The translations under genes and the position numbers were made by a program. The notes beneath the pieces were generated by a model. That model had not been told where the DNA came from. It did no database searches and saw only the letters and a program-made list of their open reading frames with translations. From positions 97,720 to 161,719 of the forward strand of contig CAIUSV010000066.1 in NCBI GenBank assembly GCA_903901915.1: a stretch of DNA of 64,000 nucleotides. Reading direction: 5' to 3'. The stretch is from an uncultured Rhodospirillaceae bacterium. Its GTDB lineage: Bacteria > Pseudomonadota > Alphaproteobacteria > Rhodospirillales > Magnetospirillaceae. Position 1 is the stretch's first letter, and each line of letters begins with the position of its first letter. Shown here piece by piece: positions 8,453 through 19,261 of the stretch.

Positions 8453-11410
8453 ATGACACAGACTGCTCGACTGCTACTGGTTGCTATCATTTTCATAGTT
8501 CTAACCTACGCGGGAAGTTCTCTCGCGGCCGACCAGCCGACTAGCCCCGCTGAAAGTCGCGCCACCATCACCGTGGCACTATCGGACAATTACTCGCCGT
8601 TCAGCTTCGCCACCGCCGACGGACAGGTGCGGGGCATCTTCAGGGATCTGTGGGATCTGTGGTCGCAACGGACCGGGATCAAGGTCCACTACGTATTGAT
8701 GGACTGGACGCAAGCGCTGGAGTGGTTGGCGGCGGGGCGCCTGGACGTGGTCGGCAGGGTGCCGGGAAGCGACCAGGTCTCTCGGCGTTTCGCCCTTTCC
8801 CGCGAATCGTACCCGACCGAGATGTTCGCCTATTTCCGCTCGTCCCTGGTGGCCATCGATGGCGTGGAAAGCCTGAAGGCGTATCAGATCGGAACAATCG
8901 CCGAGGGACGCTGTATCGATTGGCTGCGCGAGCAGGGCGTGCCCAACATCCGCGTCTACCCCACCTTCAACGCCATGGCCGAGGCGGCCGGCAGCGGCGA
9001 GATCGATGTCTTCTGTAGCGGCCGGCAAGCGGCCATCAGGGTCCTCGATAACAAGGGTGTGCTGGGAAACCAATTCCGCCGTTCGCCACCGCTGTTCGCC
9101 AGTCACCTCCACTGGGCGGTGCGCCACGACGATGCCCACCTCCACCAAACCATCGAAGACGGGTTCGCTCTGATTTCCGCCGCCGAACGCCAGGCGATTA
9201 TCGATCACTGGAACGGCGAAGCCATCGACGACCCGTGGAACGACCACCCCATCCTGCGCTGGCTTGCCCTGATCGTCGTCGGCGGCGCCCTGGTCGCGCT
9301 CGCGCTGGTCGCCTGGACCGTCACCCTGCGTCGACAGGTAGCGGCGCGGACCGCGGAAGTACGGGCGGCGGGAAAACAACTCGCGGCAATGATCGATACC
9401 CTGCCCGGCGTGGTCTATCGCCGGGTCTACCTCCCCCAGGACAGCCGCATGCTTTTTGTCAGCGATCAGTGCCGCGACCTGTTCGGATTATCGCCGGATG
9501 ACATCCGCGCCATGTCGGGCAGGGAACGGCAAGTCGCGCTGATGCATCCGGAGGATTGGCCCACCGTTTCGGCGATGGCGGAGAAGATCGCCGCCGGCGC
9601 CCCCCAGGGCGAGAGCAAGGCCAGGATGCGGCGACCGGACGACAGCCTCGGCTGGGTGCTGATTCGTGAAAAAGTCATCGAGCGCACCGAAAACACCATC
9701 GTCGTCGAAGGCGTGATTTTCGACATCAATGCCGAAGCCGCCGCCCGCGAAGCGCTGGAGGCCAGCGAACGCCGTTACCGCGAACTGATCGACGACGTCA
9801 ACGTCATCGCCTGGGAATGGGACATCACCGCCCAGCGGTTCGTCTACGTGTCACGGCAAGGGCCGAAGCTGACCGGATTCTCGTTCGACGACTGGTATGT
9901 CCCCGGCTTCTGGCTCGATCACATCCATCCCGACGATCGCGACCGTGCGCACGACGCCTGCGCTTCCGCCACCGCCCGTGGCGAGGATCACGAATTCGAG
10001 TACCGGATGGTGCGCGCCGACGGCGGAGTGCTGTGGATACACGACATCGCCCATGTCCACCGGAAGAACGGCCAGCCGCATAGCCTGCGCGGGCTGATGC
10101 TCGACATCACCGATCAGGTCAACGCCAGAAAGGCGCTGGAACGCAGCGAGGCCGGTCTGCGCGAGATCTCCGAGCGCCTCGCCACCCTGATCGACCGCCT
10201 GCCCGGTGTCGCCTTCCGCGTGGCCTACCGGCCCGATGGCGGACGGCGCGCGCTTTATCTCAGCGGCGCCTGCGCCGAATATTTCGGCGTGCCGGCGGCG
10301 GAGGTGTGCTCCTGGTCGGCGGAGCGTTACACCGCCTTGATGACGTCGGCCGCGGCGCCCGGCGATGATATCACTTCGGTCTACCGGCAATTGCGCGACC
10401 AAGGCCACACCGAAATCGTCCAACAGATACAGCCGCCGAACGGCCCGCGGCGCCACCTGATGATCCGCGGCAAGCTGGTGGGGCAGGTCGGCGAGGAGCT
10501 GATCTCCGAAGGCATCGTCATCGACGTCACCGAAGAGGCCAATGCCAAGGCCGCGCTGGAGCGGGAAGAGGCCGGCCTCCGGGCAATCCAGGTGCAATTG
10601 CAGGAAGCCCGCCGGATATCGGCCCTGGGCGATCTTGCCGGCGGCATCGCCCACGAGTTCAACAACATGCTGGGGGCGATCCTCGGCTATGCCGGATTCA
10701 TCGAGGAAGATGCCCTGCACGGCACATCGATCCATCGCCACGCCGGGCGTATTCTCGGCGTCACCCGGCGGGGCAAGGCGCTGGTCGATCAGATCCTGAT
10801 CCTCACCCGGCAGCGCGGCATGCACCGCAGCCGCTTCGGGTTCGCCGAACTGGCGGTCGTCACCGTCGCCGACCTCGAGCGATCTCTTCCCGCCGGAGCG
10901 GCTCTGCGCGTCTTGCCGAATAATGACAACGCCGACGTCGAGATCGAAGGCGACCGGGAGCAAATCGGCATGGCCTTGCGTGGCCTCTGCATCAACGGAC
11001 TGGACGCGTTGGCGGGAAAAGCCGGAACGGTAACCGTCGGCACCCATATCCCCGACCTGGAGGGCGAAGCCTATTGCCGCCTGCGCAACCGCATCGGTTC
11101 CGGCCTGCCCTCCGTTATCGAGGTGTGGCAAGACGACTCCGGCGCGAACTGGGCGGCAACCGGCTATCCACCTTCGTCGGGGACCTGGGCGGCACTCTCG
11201 GTTTCGGACCAGGGGGACGGCATGGATGCCCCACTACTGGAACAGGCATTCACCCCGTTCTTCACCGCCAAGGAAAGGGCGACGAATTCCGGACTCGGGC
11301 TGTCGGTGGTCCAGGGCGTCGTCCAGGCCCATGGCGGCGCCGTGATCATCAAAAGCCGTCCCGGCGAAGGCACCACCGTCGAAATCGTCTTTCCCCGTGC
11401 CGCCGCTTGA
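8453..11410 (+). CDS. Membrane sensor histidine kinase with periplasmic SBP-like domain and PAS repeats
   Basis: 985 residues. An N-terminal signal/anchor segment (about 6-25) is followed by a periplasmic SBP_bac_3-like domain (about 40-260; ITVALSDNYSPFSFA, then GRLDVVGRVPGS) and a second membrane segment near 270-292 (LALIVVGGALVALALVAWTV). Three PAS-type modules follow (about 305-430, 440-560, 575-700). The DHp helix reads ALGDLAGGIAHEFNNMLG with the phospho-acceptor His, and the ATPase domain contains SDQGDGMD, TPFFTAKE and GLGLSVVQG. There is no receiver domain. It should bind a small solute outside and phosphorylate a partner, perhaps the receiver at the end of the hybrid kinase encoded at 12076-14952. 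An insertion in the ATPase domain before SDQGDG resembles one in that downstream kinase. Confidence 0.88.
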   Translation: MTQTARLLLVAIIFIVLTYAGSSLAADQPTSPAESRATITVALSDNYSPFSFATADGQVRGIFRDLWDLWSQRTGIKVHYVLMDWTQALEWLAAGRLDVVGRVPGSDQVSRRFALSRESYPTEMFAYFRSSLVAIDGVESLKAYQIGTIAEGRCIDWLREQGVPNIRVYPTFNAMAEAAGSGEIDVFCSGRQAAIRVLDNKGVLGNQFRRSPPLFASHLHWAVRHDDAHLHQTIEDGFALISAAERQAIIDHWNGEAIDDPWNDHPILRWLALIVVGGALVALALVAWTVTLRRQVAARTAEVRAAGKQLAAMIDTLPGVVYRRVYLPQDSRMLFVSDQCRDLFGLSPDDIRAMSGRERQVALMHPEDWPTVSAMAEKIAAGAPQGESKARMRRPDDSLGWVLIREKVIERTENTIVVEGVIFDINAEAAAREALEASERRYRELIDDVNVIAWEWDITAQRFVYVSRQGPKLTGFSFDDWYVPGFWLDHIHPDDRDRAHDACASATARGEDHEFEYRMVRADGGVLWIHDIAHVHRKNGQPHSLRGLMLDITDQVNARKALERSEAGLREISERLATLIDRLPGVAFRVAYRPDGGRRALYLSGACAEYFGVPAAEVCSWSAERYTALMTSAAAPGDDITSVYRQLRDQGHTEIVQQIQPPNGPRRHLMIRGKLVGQVGEELISEGIVIDVTEEANAKAALEREEAGLRAIQVQLQEARRISALGDLAGGIAHEFNNMLGAILGYAGFIEEDALHGTSIHRHAGRILGVTRRGKALVDQILILTRQRGMHRSRFGFAELAVVTVADLERSLPAGAALRVLPNNDNADVEIEGDREQIGMALRGLCINGLDALAGKAGTVTVGTHIPDLEGEAYCRLRNRIGSGLPSVIEVWQDDSGANWAATGYPPSSGTWAALSVSDQGDGMDAPLLEQAFTPFFTAKERATNSGLGLSVVQGVVQAHGGAVIIKSRPGEGTTVEIVFPRAAA

Positions 11411-11438
11411 AGGACGCTCATACCCTCAGGAGACCGCG

Positions 11439-12074
11439 ATGTGTAATTGCCCTCGATCGATTTCGCTGGGCTTCGATCCCGAACCGTATCCCGCCGGAAC
11501 CCATATGTGCCTCATCTTCAACGACGACGACGAGCGTCGGTGGATGATGGCGAAATATATCCAAAGCGGCTTGGACGGTAACGAGCAGGTCGGATACTTC
11601 GTCGATACGCTGACGGCGGACGACATGAAGCGGGCGATGCGCGACCTGGGGGTGATCCTTTCCGACGAACAGGACGGCCGGCAATACAGCTTCATCGAGA
11701 CCGAAAAGGTCTATTGCCCCGATGGAACATTCAGAACCGATCGCATGCTTGATGCCCTGGCCCAGGCCCATCATCGCAGTTGCCGGGAGGGATATGCCGG
11801 CGCCCGCGTCACCGGCGAGATGACCTGGTCGAGAAAGGGCTATGCCGGGTCGGAGAATCTGGTGGAATACGAATCGCGGATCAACATCCTGGTCCGCACC
11901 GTGCCGACCACGGCGATCTGCCAGTACGATGCCCGGCGCTTCGATGGCGCGACGCTATACGATATCCTGAGGGTACATCCGATGATGATCGTGCACGGGC
12001 AGGTTATCCGGAATCCCTACTACGTCGCGCCGGAAATATTCCTGGCCAACAAGACCGAGGGGATCCGATCCTAA
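11439..12074 (+). CDS. MEDS-domain (DcmR-like) sensory protein
   Basis: 211 residues from the ATG at 11439, chosen because AGGAGA at 11428-11433 sits at good spacing; the frame is open for another 14 codons upstream without a ribosome site. The single domain matches the MEDS (methanogen/methylotroph DcmR sensory) pattern: PAGTHMCLIFND at the start, GNEQVGYFVD, a TGEMTW strand, then AICQYDARRF and HPMMIVHGQVIRNPYY at the end. Such domains occur free or fused to histidine kinases and sense unknown cytoplasmic signals. It lies between two kinases with a 28-base gap before and 1 base after, so all three are probably one operon. No catalytic activity is expected. Confidence 0.8.
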   Translation: MCNCPRSISLGFDPEPYPAGTHMCLIFNDDDERRWMMAKYIQSGLDGNEQVGYFVDTLTADDMKRAMRDLGVILSDEQDGRQYSFIETEKVYCPDGTFRTDRMLDALAQAHHRSCREGYAGARVTGEMTWSRKGYAGSENLVEYESRINILVRTVPTTAICQYDARRFDGATLYDILRVHPMMIVHGQVIRNPYYVAPEIFLANKTEGIRS

Positions 12075-12075
12075 A

Positions 12076-14952
12076 ATGTCCGTGGATCATCCATCGGCCG
12101 AGGTCCTCGGCAGGCTGCTCGTCACCCAGCAAACGCTCGACACTTTCCCCGACGTGGAGGGAATGGCCGAATTTCTGCGTTCGATGCTGCGCGACGTTCC
12201 GGGCATTGCCGATGCGCTTATCTGCCTGCATGGCAGAACCTTGCCGACATCTTCGGTAAACGCGCGGATCGCCCCCCGGTGTCCGAACGTGGACAACCAC
12301 CCGGGATTCACCCCGCGCTGCTCGCTGAACGATCGACCGGGTCTCCGGCGGCTGGCCATAAGAACGCAGAACCACGCCTTCGGTTGCCTGCAACTGGTCG
12401 TCGGCGACGAAACGCAATCACAGCCTTACACCCCCTTTCTCGTCAATCTCGGCCACATGATCGCCACCGTCCTGGAGAGCAGGGACAATGTGCGGGTTCT
12501 GGCGGAACGCACACGCGAGCTTGAGATGGCGAACCGATCGCTGCGGCGGGCGCAGCGGATCGCCCGGCTCGGCAGCTGGGAACTCGACCTGACGAGCAAC
12601 GTCCTGACATGGTCCGATGAACTCTTCCGGATTCTCGAAATCGATCCGCTGGAGCAACAGCCAACCTACGAAGCCCTCATCAATACCGTTCATCCCGACG
12701 ATCGGGATCTCGTCAACAACGCCCGTACCGCCCCGCCGAACGTCAGGACCGCAAGCGACCTCACGTTCCGGTTGCTGATGAGGGATGGCCGCGTCAAATA
12801 TGTCAACGCGCGCACTGAAAACCTCTGTGACCGGCAAGGGCGGCCATCGCACCGGGTGGGCACGGTCCAGAACGTCACCTGGCAGAAACTTGCCGAGCTG
12901 AATTTGGAGGCCGAGCGGCGGCGATTCGAGGATCTGGTGTCGATCCTGCCGGTCGGCGTGATCGAGATCAGCCCCGAAGGGGCCAACACCTACGTCAACA
13001 AGTCCTGGTTGCGGTTCGTCGGCCGCACCCGCCGGGAAATCACCGGCGCCCGCTGGACCGAATGCATCCATCCCGACGATATCGACTGCGTTCGCGCCGG
13101 GTGGGCCGAGGCCGTGCCCCGGCGCCTGCCGATAATACAGGAATGCCGGCTGGCGACACCCAACGGCACCATCACCAGGATTCTTTCCCAGGCGGTTCCC
13201 CGCCACGCCGGCAACGGCACCTTCCTGGGCTATGTCGCGGTCGCGCTGGATACCACCCGCCAGTGGGAGCTTGAGCAGGAACTGCGGGAGCATGGCCGGC
13301 GCTTCGAGGCGTTGGTGGACAATCTGCCCGGCATGGTGCTGCGCGGCGTCCTTTGGCCGGATAGTCGCAGCCAACTCCTCTATATCAGCCGCAATTCCAG
13401 GAAGATGATCGGCCTGTCCGCCGACGACTGCCTGGCGATGTCATGCGACCAAATGATGTCCAAGGTTCATCCCGACGATCACCAGCGCCTCGCCGAGGGG
13501 CTCTCCGGGTTGATGGCCACGGGCAAGTGCCGGTTCAGGATACGCACCACCCATGCCGACGGCCATTTCATCCATCAGGATTTCTGGCTGACCGTCATCG
13601 AACACCGCGACGGCGGCGTCGTCTACGAGGGGCTGGTTCTCGACGTCACCGAAGAGATGACGCTCAAGACTGAAATCGAACGGCATCTGAAAGAGCGACG
13701 CCGGTTGGAACAGCAGATCCACGAGGCCCGCAGGCTTGACTCGCTGGGCCGTCTGGCCGGGGGCATCGCTCATGACTTCAACAACATTCTTGGCGCCATC
13801 ATGGGGTTTGCCCGCTTCGTTTCCGAAGACACGCTCCCCGGGCAATCCTCCCATCGGCACGCGGCGCGTATTCTGTCGGCGGCCGAGCGCGGCAAGACCC
13901 TGGTGGACCAGATCCTGGTTTTCTCCCGCCATGCCACCGCCGAGCGGTCGCGCTTCTCCGTGGCGGAACTGGTGACGGATTGCCAACCGCTGCTTCAGAT
14001 CGCCATTCCGTCCACGGTCCGGCTGAATATCGAGGTCCGTTCCCCCGCAGCCATGGTCAAGGCCAATCGCACCCAATTGGGACAGGTGGTCATGAACCTT
14101 TGCTTCAATGCCCGCGACGCCATGGAAGGCCGTAACGGCGACGTCACCGTCGCGGTGGAGGTCCTGCCGTCAGGGCATCCGCTGGTGGGTCACGCCGTTT
14201 CGGGACCGCCGGAGACCGCCGACGAGACCGGAGTGTGGACCGATGGCGACGGCACCGTCGCCACCATGGTCGGGCGCGCCTTGCCCGGCCATCCGATGGT
14301 GGCGTTGTCGGTGACGGATTCCGGACCCGGCATCGATCCCCCGACTCTGTCGACCATCTTCGATCCATTCTTCACCACCAAGGAGACCGGCAAGGGAACC
14401 GGGCTTGGGCTATCGGTGGTCCAGGGCATCATGGTCGAACATGACGGCGCCATCGTCGTGCGCTCCCGCCCAGGCCAGGGCTGCGCCTTTCACGCCCTGC
14501 TACCGCTGGACGAAACCACCACGATGATTCCTGCCCCGGAGCAGAAGGGGCCGCCCACTCCCTCCGCTTCTCGCCCCCAATGCCGTGGCCGGGTTCTGCT
14601 CGTGGATGACGACCACGACTTCGGCGATATGCTGTCGGTCATGCTGGAACGGCAGGGCTGGAGCGTACTCTGCCAGTCCAGCCCCCGAGCGGGACTGGAG
14701 ACGTTCGCCAACGAGCCGGAGACCTGGAGCGTCCTGGTCACCGACCAGATCATGCCCGATATGCGTGGCCAGGATCTCATCGCCCAGGTCCAGGCTATCC
14801 GGCCAGATCTGCCCTGCATCTTGTGCACCGGCTGGGACGCCACCCTGGACGAGGCGCAGGCCCGGAAATTCGGCGCCGCCGCCTTGTTGCGCAAACCATT
14901 CGAGCCGGAAGCCCTGATCGCCGCCATCATGGCGGCCCAGCCGTCCGAATAG
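12076..14952 (+). CDS. Hybrid PAS sensor histidine kinase with C-terminal receiver
   Basis: 958 residues, soluble, with no membrane segment. The N-terminus (1-150) is a GAF-like region of low similarity. Three PAS modules follow (about 155-280, 285-400, 410-535). The kinase core has LGRLAGGIAHDFNNILGAI (phospho-acceptor His), VMNLCFNARDAM (N box), DSGPGIDPPT, FDPFFTTKETGKGTGLGLS, and a receiver from about 837 with RVLLVDDDHDF, phospho-acceptor Asp in VTDQIMPD and Lys in LLRKPF. The start ATG at 12076 lies directly after the MEDS gene stop. With its neighbours it forms a three-protein signalling module. No DNA-binding output is encoded nearby, so the final target is unknown. Confidence 0.88.
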   Translation: MSVDHPSAEVLGRLLVTQQTLDTFPDVEGMAEFLRSMLRDVPGIADALICLHGRTLPTSSVNARIAPRCPNVDNHPGFTPRCSLNDRPGLRRLAIRTQNHAFGCLQLVVGDETQSQPYTPFLVNLGHMIATVLESRDNVRVLAERTRELEMANRSLRRAQRIARLGSWELDLTSNVLTWSDELFRILEIDPLEQQPTYEALINTVHPDDRDLVNNARTAPPNVRTASDLTFRLLMRDGRVKYVNARTENLCDRQGRPSHRVGTVQNVTWQKLAELNLEAERRRFEDLVSILPVGVIEISPEGANTYVNKSWLRFVGRTRREITGARWTECIHPDDIDCVRAGWAEAVPRRLPIIQECRLATPNGTITRILSQAVPRHAGNGTFLGYVAVALDTTRQWELEQELREHGRRFEALVDNLPGMVLRGVLWPDSRSQLLYISRNSRKMIGLSADDCLAMSCDQMMSKVHPDDHQRLAEGLSGLMATGKCRFRIRTTHADGHFIHQDFWLTVIEHRDGGVVYEGLVLDVTEEMTLKTEIERHLKERRRLEQQIHEARRLDSLGRLAGGIAHDFNNILGAIMGFARFVSEDTLPGQSSHRHAARILSAAERGKTLVDQILVFSRHATAERSRFSVAELVTDCQPLLQIAIPSTVRLNIEVRSPAAMVKANRTQLGQVVMNLCFNARDAMEGRNGDVTVAVEVLPSGHPLVGHAVSGPPETADETGVWTDGDGTVATMVGRALPGHPMVALSVTDSGPGIDPPTLSTIFDPFFTTKETGKGTGLGLSVVQGIMVEHDGAIVVRSRPGQGCAFHALLPLDETTTMIPAPEQKGPPTPSASRPQCRGRVLLVDDDHDFGDMLSVMLERQGWSVLCQSSPRAGLETFANEPETWSVLVTDQIMPDMRGQDLIAQVQAIRPDLPCILCTGWDATLDEAQARKFGAAALLRKPFEPEALIAAIMAAQPSE

Positions 14953-14997
14953 GCGCGGGGAATGGCCCCGCCGACGGCTCGGAACCGCTTGCGCGTG

Positions 14998-15975
14998 CTA
15001 CAGCTTGCCGCGCCTGGCGGCGATGATTTCGGCGATGATGGATACGGCGATCTCGGCCGGGGTCTTGGCGCCGATATCCAGACCCACCGGGGCCGAGATG
15101 CGATCCAGCGCCGCCTCGGTGACGCCAAGGCCGCCCAGGCGCTGACGGCGCTTGGCGTGGGTGCGGGTGCTGCCCAGCGCCCCGACGTAGAACGCCGGCG
15201 AGGCCAGCCCCGCCACCAGCGCCGCATCATCCAGCCGGGGAACATGGGTCAGGCTGACCACGGCGGTACGGCGGTCAAGGGTCATGCCGGCCAGCACCTC
15301 GTCGGGCTCGCCACAGACCAGGGTCGTGCCGGGAAAGCGTTCGGCGGCGGCGAAGGCCGAGCGGGGATCGACCACGGTGACGGCGAAGCCCACCGCCCGC
15401 GCCATGCCGGCCAACGCCTGGGAGATATGCACCGCCCCGGCGACGATCAGGGTCCACGGCGCGTCATGGGTGCGGATGAGGCGACCTTCCCCCGGCTCCA
15501 GCGCCCCAATCGCCGCATCGCCCACCGCCAGCGACTGCGCCCCGGTGTTGAGGTCCAACACCAGGGCGGTGGGCACCCGTTCGGCGTAATGGCGCACGAT
15601 CTCGGCCAGAACGGCGGGATCGGGGCGGAACACCGCCACCCGGATGGAACCGCCGCAAGGCAGGCCGACCTGCCACGCGGTCTCGTCCTCGACGCCGAAA
15701 GACAGCAGCCGGGGCGCCTCGCCGTCGTCCAGCTCCAGCGCCTCGGCGATCACCGCCGACTCGACGCAACCGCCTGATACCGACCCGGCGAAACCGCCGT
15801 CAGCCGCCACCGCCATATAGGACCCGGCCGAACGCGGCGCCGAGCCCCAGGTGGCCAGCACCACCGCCAGACCGACCCGCTGCCCGGATTCCAGCCATTG
15901 CAACGCGGCGGCCAGCACCTCGCCGTCATCGGCCGCCATGTCGGCGGGATCGCAGCGGATGGCGTCAAGACACAT
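14998..15975 (-). CDS. xdhC: XdhC-family molybdenum cofactor insertion protein
   Basis: 325 residues with an N-terminal XdhC/CoxI domain (RVGLAVVLATWGSAPRSAGSYM... and GSVSGGCVES with its conserved Cys) and a C-terminal NAD-binding-like domain (VVDPRSAFA, YVGALGSTRTHAKR). XdhC proteins bind molybdopterin cofactor, sulfurate it and hand it to xanthine dehydrogenase-family enzymes. The gene follows hcrB by 5 bases on the same strand, so its client is almost certainly the 4-hydroxybenzoyl-CoA reductase encoded just upstream. It is the last gene of that operon. Confidence 0.9.
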   Translation of the reverse strand: MCLDAIRCDPADMAADDGEVLAAALQWLESGQRVGLAVVLATWGSAPRSAGSYMAVAADGGFAGSVSGGCVESAVIAEALELDDGEAPRLLSFGVEDETAWQVGLPCGGSIRVAVFRPDPAVLAEIVRHYAERVPTALVLDLNTGAQSLAVGDAAIGALEPGEGRLIRTHDAPWTLIVAGAVHISQALAGMARAVGFAVTVVDPRSAFAAAERFPGTTLVCGEPDEVLAGMTLDRRTAVVSLTHVPRLDDAALVAGLASPAFYVGALGSTRTHAKRRQRLGGLGVTEAALDRISAPVGLDIGAKTPAEIAVSIIAEIIAARRGKL

Positions 15976-15980
15976 GGGCG

Positions 15981-16955
15981 CTACCTTCCACTCCAGAGAT
16001 CGTCAACCAGCCGGCGGCCCACCGCCAGCAGCACCCGGCGGCGGTACTTGACCCCGGCCAGGGTGGTCTTGAGCACATTGGAGGTCTTGCGTACCGCCTG
16101 AACCAGGGTGGCGGCGGCGGCCTCGTCCCAGGCCCCCCCCACCAGCGCCTCGACCGGCACCGCCAGCGGTGCCGAATTGGTGCCGGTGATGGCGACGCGA
16201 AGACCGGCGATGGTGTCGCCGTCCCGCTTCAGCGCCACCGCCACCCCGGCCAAGGGGAAGTCGATGGCATCACGGATGCGGACCTTGGTGTAGGCGGCAC
16301 GCCAGCCGGCGGCCGGCGGCACCACCACCGCCGCCAAAACCTCGCCCTTGTCCAGAGTCAGATGATCGGCGCCGGATTCGCGGAACAGGGCGGCCAGCGC
16401 CACGCTGCGCTTGCCCTTGGGGCCGACGATCTCGGCCTCGGCCCCCAATACCATCAGCGCCGGGGCGACATCGCCGTGATAGGTGGCGTAGCAACGGTCG
16501 CTCTTGACCACCACATGGCACTTGTCGCCGTCGTGCTTGAGGCAATAGCCGTTGCCCGACCGCCACCATTCGCTCTGATTGTAGAAGACGCAGCGGGTGT
16601 CCTGGCACAGATTGCCGCCAAGGGTGGCGGCGGCGCGGTGGCTGGGTCCCGCCACCAGCACGGCGGCCCGGGCCAGCGCCGGCCAGCCGGCAATGATGCG
16701 GGCATCCTCGGCCAACGCCTCCAGGGTGGCACCGGCACCGATACGCAAGGTACCGTCGGCGGCGACGGCGATGCCGGCAAAGCCGGGCAACGCGGTCAGA
16801 TCGACCAGCACCTGGGGCCGCCCCAGGCCACGCCGGAGATTGGGCAGCAGGTCGGTGCCGCCGGCGATGGGCTCGGCGCCGTCAACCGCCAGGGCGGCGA
16901 CCGCCTCGTTCAGGCTGGCGGGGCGAAGCGTGCGGAAATCGGGAAGGATATTCAT
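15981..16955 (-). CDS. hcrB: 4-hydroxybenzoyl-CoA reductase, FAD/[4Fe-4S] subunit HcrB
   Basis: 324-residue FAD subunit of a xanthine dehydrogenase-family enzyme: the FAD-binding [11 protein letters not shown] near 31-41 and [11 protein letters not shown] near 111-121. It carries the insertion that sets HcrB apart from other FAD subunits, between about 117 and 155, with Cys at 117, 122, 138, 146 and 155. The last four correspond to the ligands of the additional [4Fe-4S] cluster known in the Thauera enzyme. This cluster inverts electron flow so that ferredoxin-derived electrons reductively dehydroxylate 4-hydroxybenzoyl-CoA to benzoyl-CoA. It overlaps hcrA by 4 bases (ATGA). Confidence 0.93.
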   Translation of the reverse strand: MNILPDFRTLRPASLNEAVAALAVDGAEPIAGGTDLLPNLRRGLGRPQVLVDLTALPGFAGIAVAADGTLRIGAGATLEALAEDARIIAGWPALARAAVLVAGPSHRAAATLGGNLCQDTRCVFYNQSEWWRSGNGYCLKHDGDKCHVVVKSDRCYATYHGDVAPALMVLGAEAEIVGPKGKRSVALAALFRESGADHLTLDKGEVLAAVVVPPAAGWRAAYTKVRIRDAIDFPLAGVAVALKRDGDTIAGLRVAITGTNSAPLAVPVEALVGGAWDEAAAATLVQAVRKTSNVLKTTLAGVKYRRRVLLAVGRRLVDDLWSGR

Positions 16956-19261
16956 TCGGCGGCTTCCTTCGCATCAAGCAGTTCCACCACCTTGTCGGGG
17001 GTGAGCGGCAGTTCGGTCGGACGGATGCCCACCGCCTCGTGGACGGCGTCCATTACCGCCGGCAGGAAGCCGGCCAGCATGCCCTCGCTGGCTTCCTTGG
17101 CGCCGAACGGCCCGTTGGGATCCATGCTTTCGACGATGATGACCTCGATGTCGGGGCTTTCCGCCATGGTCGGCATGCGGTAGTCGAGAATGTTGGCGTG
17201 CATCATGCGACCGTCGTCGAAGCGGGTCTCCTCCGACAGCGCCTGGCCCATGCCCATCCACACCCCGCCCTGGGTCTGGCCCTCGACGGCGAGCGGATTG
17301 AGCGCCTTGCCGACGTCCACCGCCACCCACACCTTGTGGGCGGTGACCCGACCGGTCAGTTCATCCACCGACGCCTCGACCACCTGGGCGGCGTAGCAAA
17401 AGCCCATGGTGGCGCCGATGGCGCTGCCCCGGATCTTCTTGTCGCCCTGGAACTCGATGGGACAGGTATAGGTCCCCTTGACGGTGATGGTACCGGTATC
17501 GATCAGCGCAGCCTTCACCACCTCCTGGAAGGTCAGGCCGGGGTCCTGGCTGCCCGAGACCATGAAGACCTCGTCGATGACCTCGATGTCTTCCTCGCGG
17601 GCGTCCAGCTTCTTGGCCGCCGCCTTGACCAGGATGCCTTTCAGCGCCTCGGCCGCCTCCAGCGAGGCGTTGCCGACCATGAAGGTGACGCGCGACGAAT
17701 ACGAACCATTATCCTTTGGCGTCAGGGCGCTGTCGGCCGAAATCACCCGGATACGGTTGAGGTTGACGCCCAGAACCTCGGCCGCCACCTGGGTGGCCAT
17801 GGTGTTGGACCCCTGGCCGATGTCGGCGGCGCCGGTCAGCAGGGTGATACCGCCGTCGAAGTCGAGCTTGAGATTGACGGTGGCATGGGGCTCGCCGGTC
17901 CAGTGCTTGGGCGTCGACGTTCCCGAGACGAAGTGCGAGCAGGCGACGCCCAGCCCCCAGCCCTTCGGCATCCTGCCCCGACGCTCGGCCCAGCCCGAGG
18001 CCGCCTTGACCTTCTCCAGGCATTCCGGCAGGCCGTAGCTCATGACCTTCTGGGCATAGGCGGTGGTGAACGGGATCTTCGGCAACAGATTGAGCTGGCG
18101 CACCGTCAAGGCGTCGTGGCCCAGTTCCTCGGCCATCTCGGACAGCAGCGCCTCGAAGGCGGCGCGGGTATCGACGGTACCGTGACCGCGCATGGCGCCG
18201 CAGGGGGGCGTGTTGGTGTAGACCCGCCAAGCATCGTGCTTGATCGCCGGAACGTCGTAAAGCCCGTGCATCAGCGCGCCGGTATAAAGAATGGTGATGA
18301 TGCCATAGCCGGCATAGGCGCCGCCGGCCTGGATGGCTTCCAGGGCGCAGGCGGTGATCTTGCCGTCCTTGGTCAGGCCCAGCTTCATCTTCACTTCCGT
18401 CCACGGACGACCGCGATGGGAGATGAAGGTCTCCTCGCGGGTCTGCAACATCCGCACCGTGCCCTTGGCCTTGCGGGCCAGCAGGCCGGCGATGATCTCG
18501 AAGCTGAGGCATTCGGTACGGGCGCCGAAGCCGCCGCCGAGAAACGGCTTGATCACCCGGATGCGGGCCGAGTCCATTTGCAGGCAGGCCGCCACCTTGA
18601 GGTGGACGTAATACGGCACCTGGGTAGTGGTGTTGAGCGTCAGCCAGTCGCGGACGGGGTCGTATTCCGCCAGGGTGGCGTTCAGCTCCATGTGAACATG
18701 GTTGACCTCGGCGAAGGTATAGACCCGCTCGCGCACCAGATCGGCAGCGGCAAAGCCGGCCTCGACGTCGCCGAATTCGGCATGGACCTCGCGCAGCACG
18801 TTATTGGGCTTGTCGTCGTGCAGCGCCACCGCGCCCGGCTTCATCGCCTTGTGGGCGTCGGTATAGGCCGGCAGCACCTCGTACTCGACCTTGATCAGGC
18901 CCAGCGCCTTTTCGGCGGTGACCTCATCGACGGCGGCCACGGCGGCGACCGGATCGCCGCGATAGCGCACCTTGTCGCGGGCCAGCGGGTATTCGTTCTC
19001 GGCAATCGGCAGCACGCCGAACGGAACCGGGGTCTCCGCCCCGGTACAGACGCAGATGACGCCGTCCAGCGCCTCGGCCGCCGAGGTGTCGATGGACAGG
19101 ATGCGGCCATGCGCCACCGGACTGCGCAGGATGCGCCCGACCAGGGCGTCGACCGCCTTGATGTCGGCGGTGTACTTGGCCTTGCCGGTAACTTTTTCAA
19201 CGCCGTCCACCAGCGGAGTGCGGGCGCCGATCTTGCCGTTCTTGGGAATCTTGACGGTCAT
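16952..19261 (-). CDS. hcrA: 4-hydroxybenzoyl-CoA reductase, molybdopterin subunit HcrA
   Basis: 769 residues from the ATG at 19261, which overlaps the hcrC stop; an in-frame ATG six codons upstream lies inside hcrC. It is the large molybdopterin-cytosine-dinucleotide subunit: an N-terminal [27 protein letters not shown], the cofactor loop [33 protein letters not shown], and near the C-terminus [12 protein letters not shown] with the conserved active-site Glu. It holds the active site that removes the phenolic hydroxyl of 4-hydroxybenzoyl-CoA, a step of anaerobic aromatic degradation. It forms an (ABC)2 complex with HcrB and HcrC. Confidence 0.93.
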   Translation of the reverse strand: MTVKIPKNGKIGARTPLVDGVEKVTGKAKYTADIKAVDALVGRILRSPVAHGRILSIDTSAAEALDGVICVCTGAETPVPFGVLPIAENEYPLARDKVRYRGDPVAAVAAVDEVTAEKALGLIKVEYEVLPAYTDAHKAMKPGAVALHDDKPNNVLREVHAEFGDVEAGFAAADLVRERVYTFAEVNHVHMELNATLAEYDPVRDWLTLNTTTQVPYYVHLKVAACLQMDSARIRVIKPFLGGGFGARTECLSFEIIAGLLARKAKGTVRMLQTREETFISHRGRPWTEVKMKLGLTKDGKITACALEAIQAGGAYAGYGIITILYTGALMHGLYDVPAIKHDAWRVYTNTPPCGAMRGHGTVDTRAAFEALLSEMAEELGHDALTVRQLNLLPKIPFTTAYAQKVMSYGLPECLEKVKAASGWAERRGRMPKGWGLGVACSHFVSGTSTPKHWTGEPHATVNLKLDFDGGITLLTGAADIGQGSNTMATQVAAEVLGVNLNRIRVISADSALTPKDNGSYSSRVTFMVGNASLEAAEALKGILVKAAAKKLDAREEDIEVIDEVFMVSGSQDPGLTFQEVVKAALIDTGTITVKGTYTCPIEFQGDKKIRGSAIGATMGFCYAAQVVEASVDELTGRVTAHKVWVAVDVGKALNPLAVEGQTQGGVWMGMGQALSEETRFDDGRMMHANILDYRMPTMAESPDIEVIIVESMDPNGPFGAKEASEGMLAGFLPAVMDAVHEAVGIRPTELPLTPDKVVELLDAKEAAE

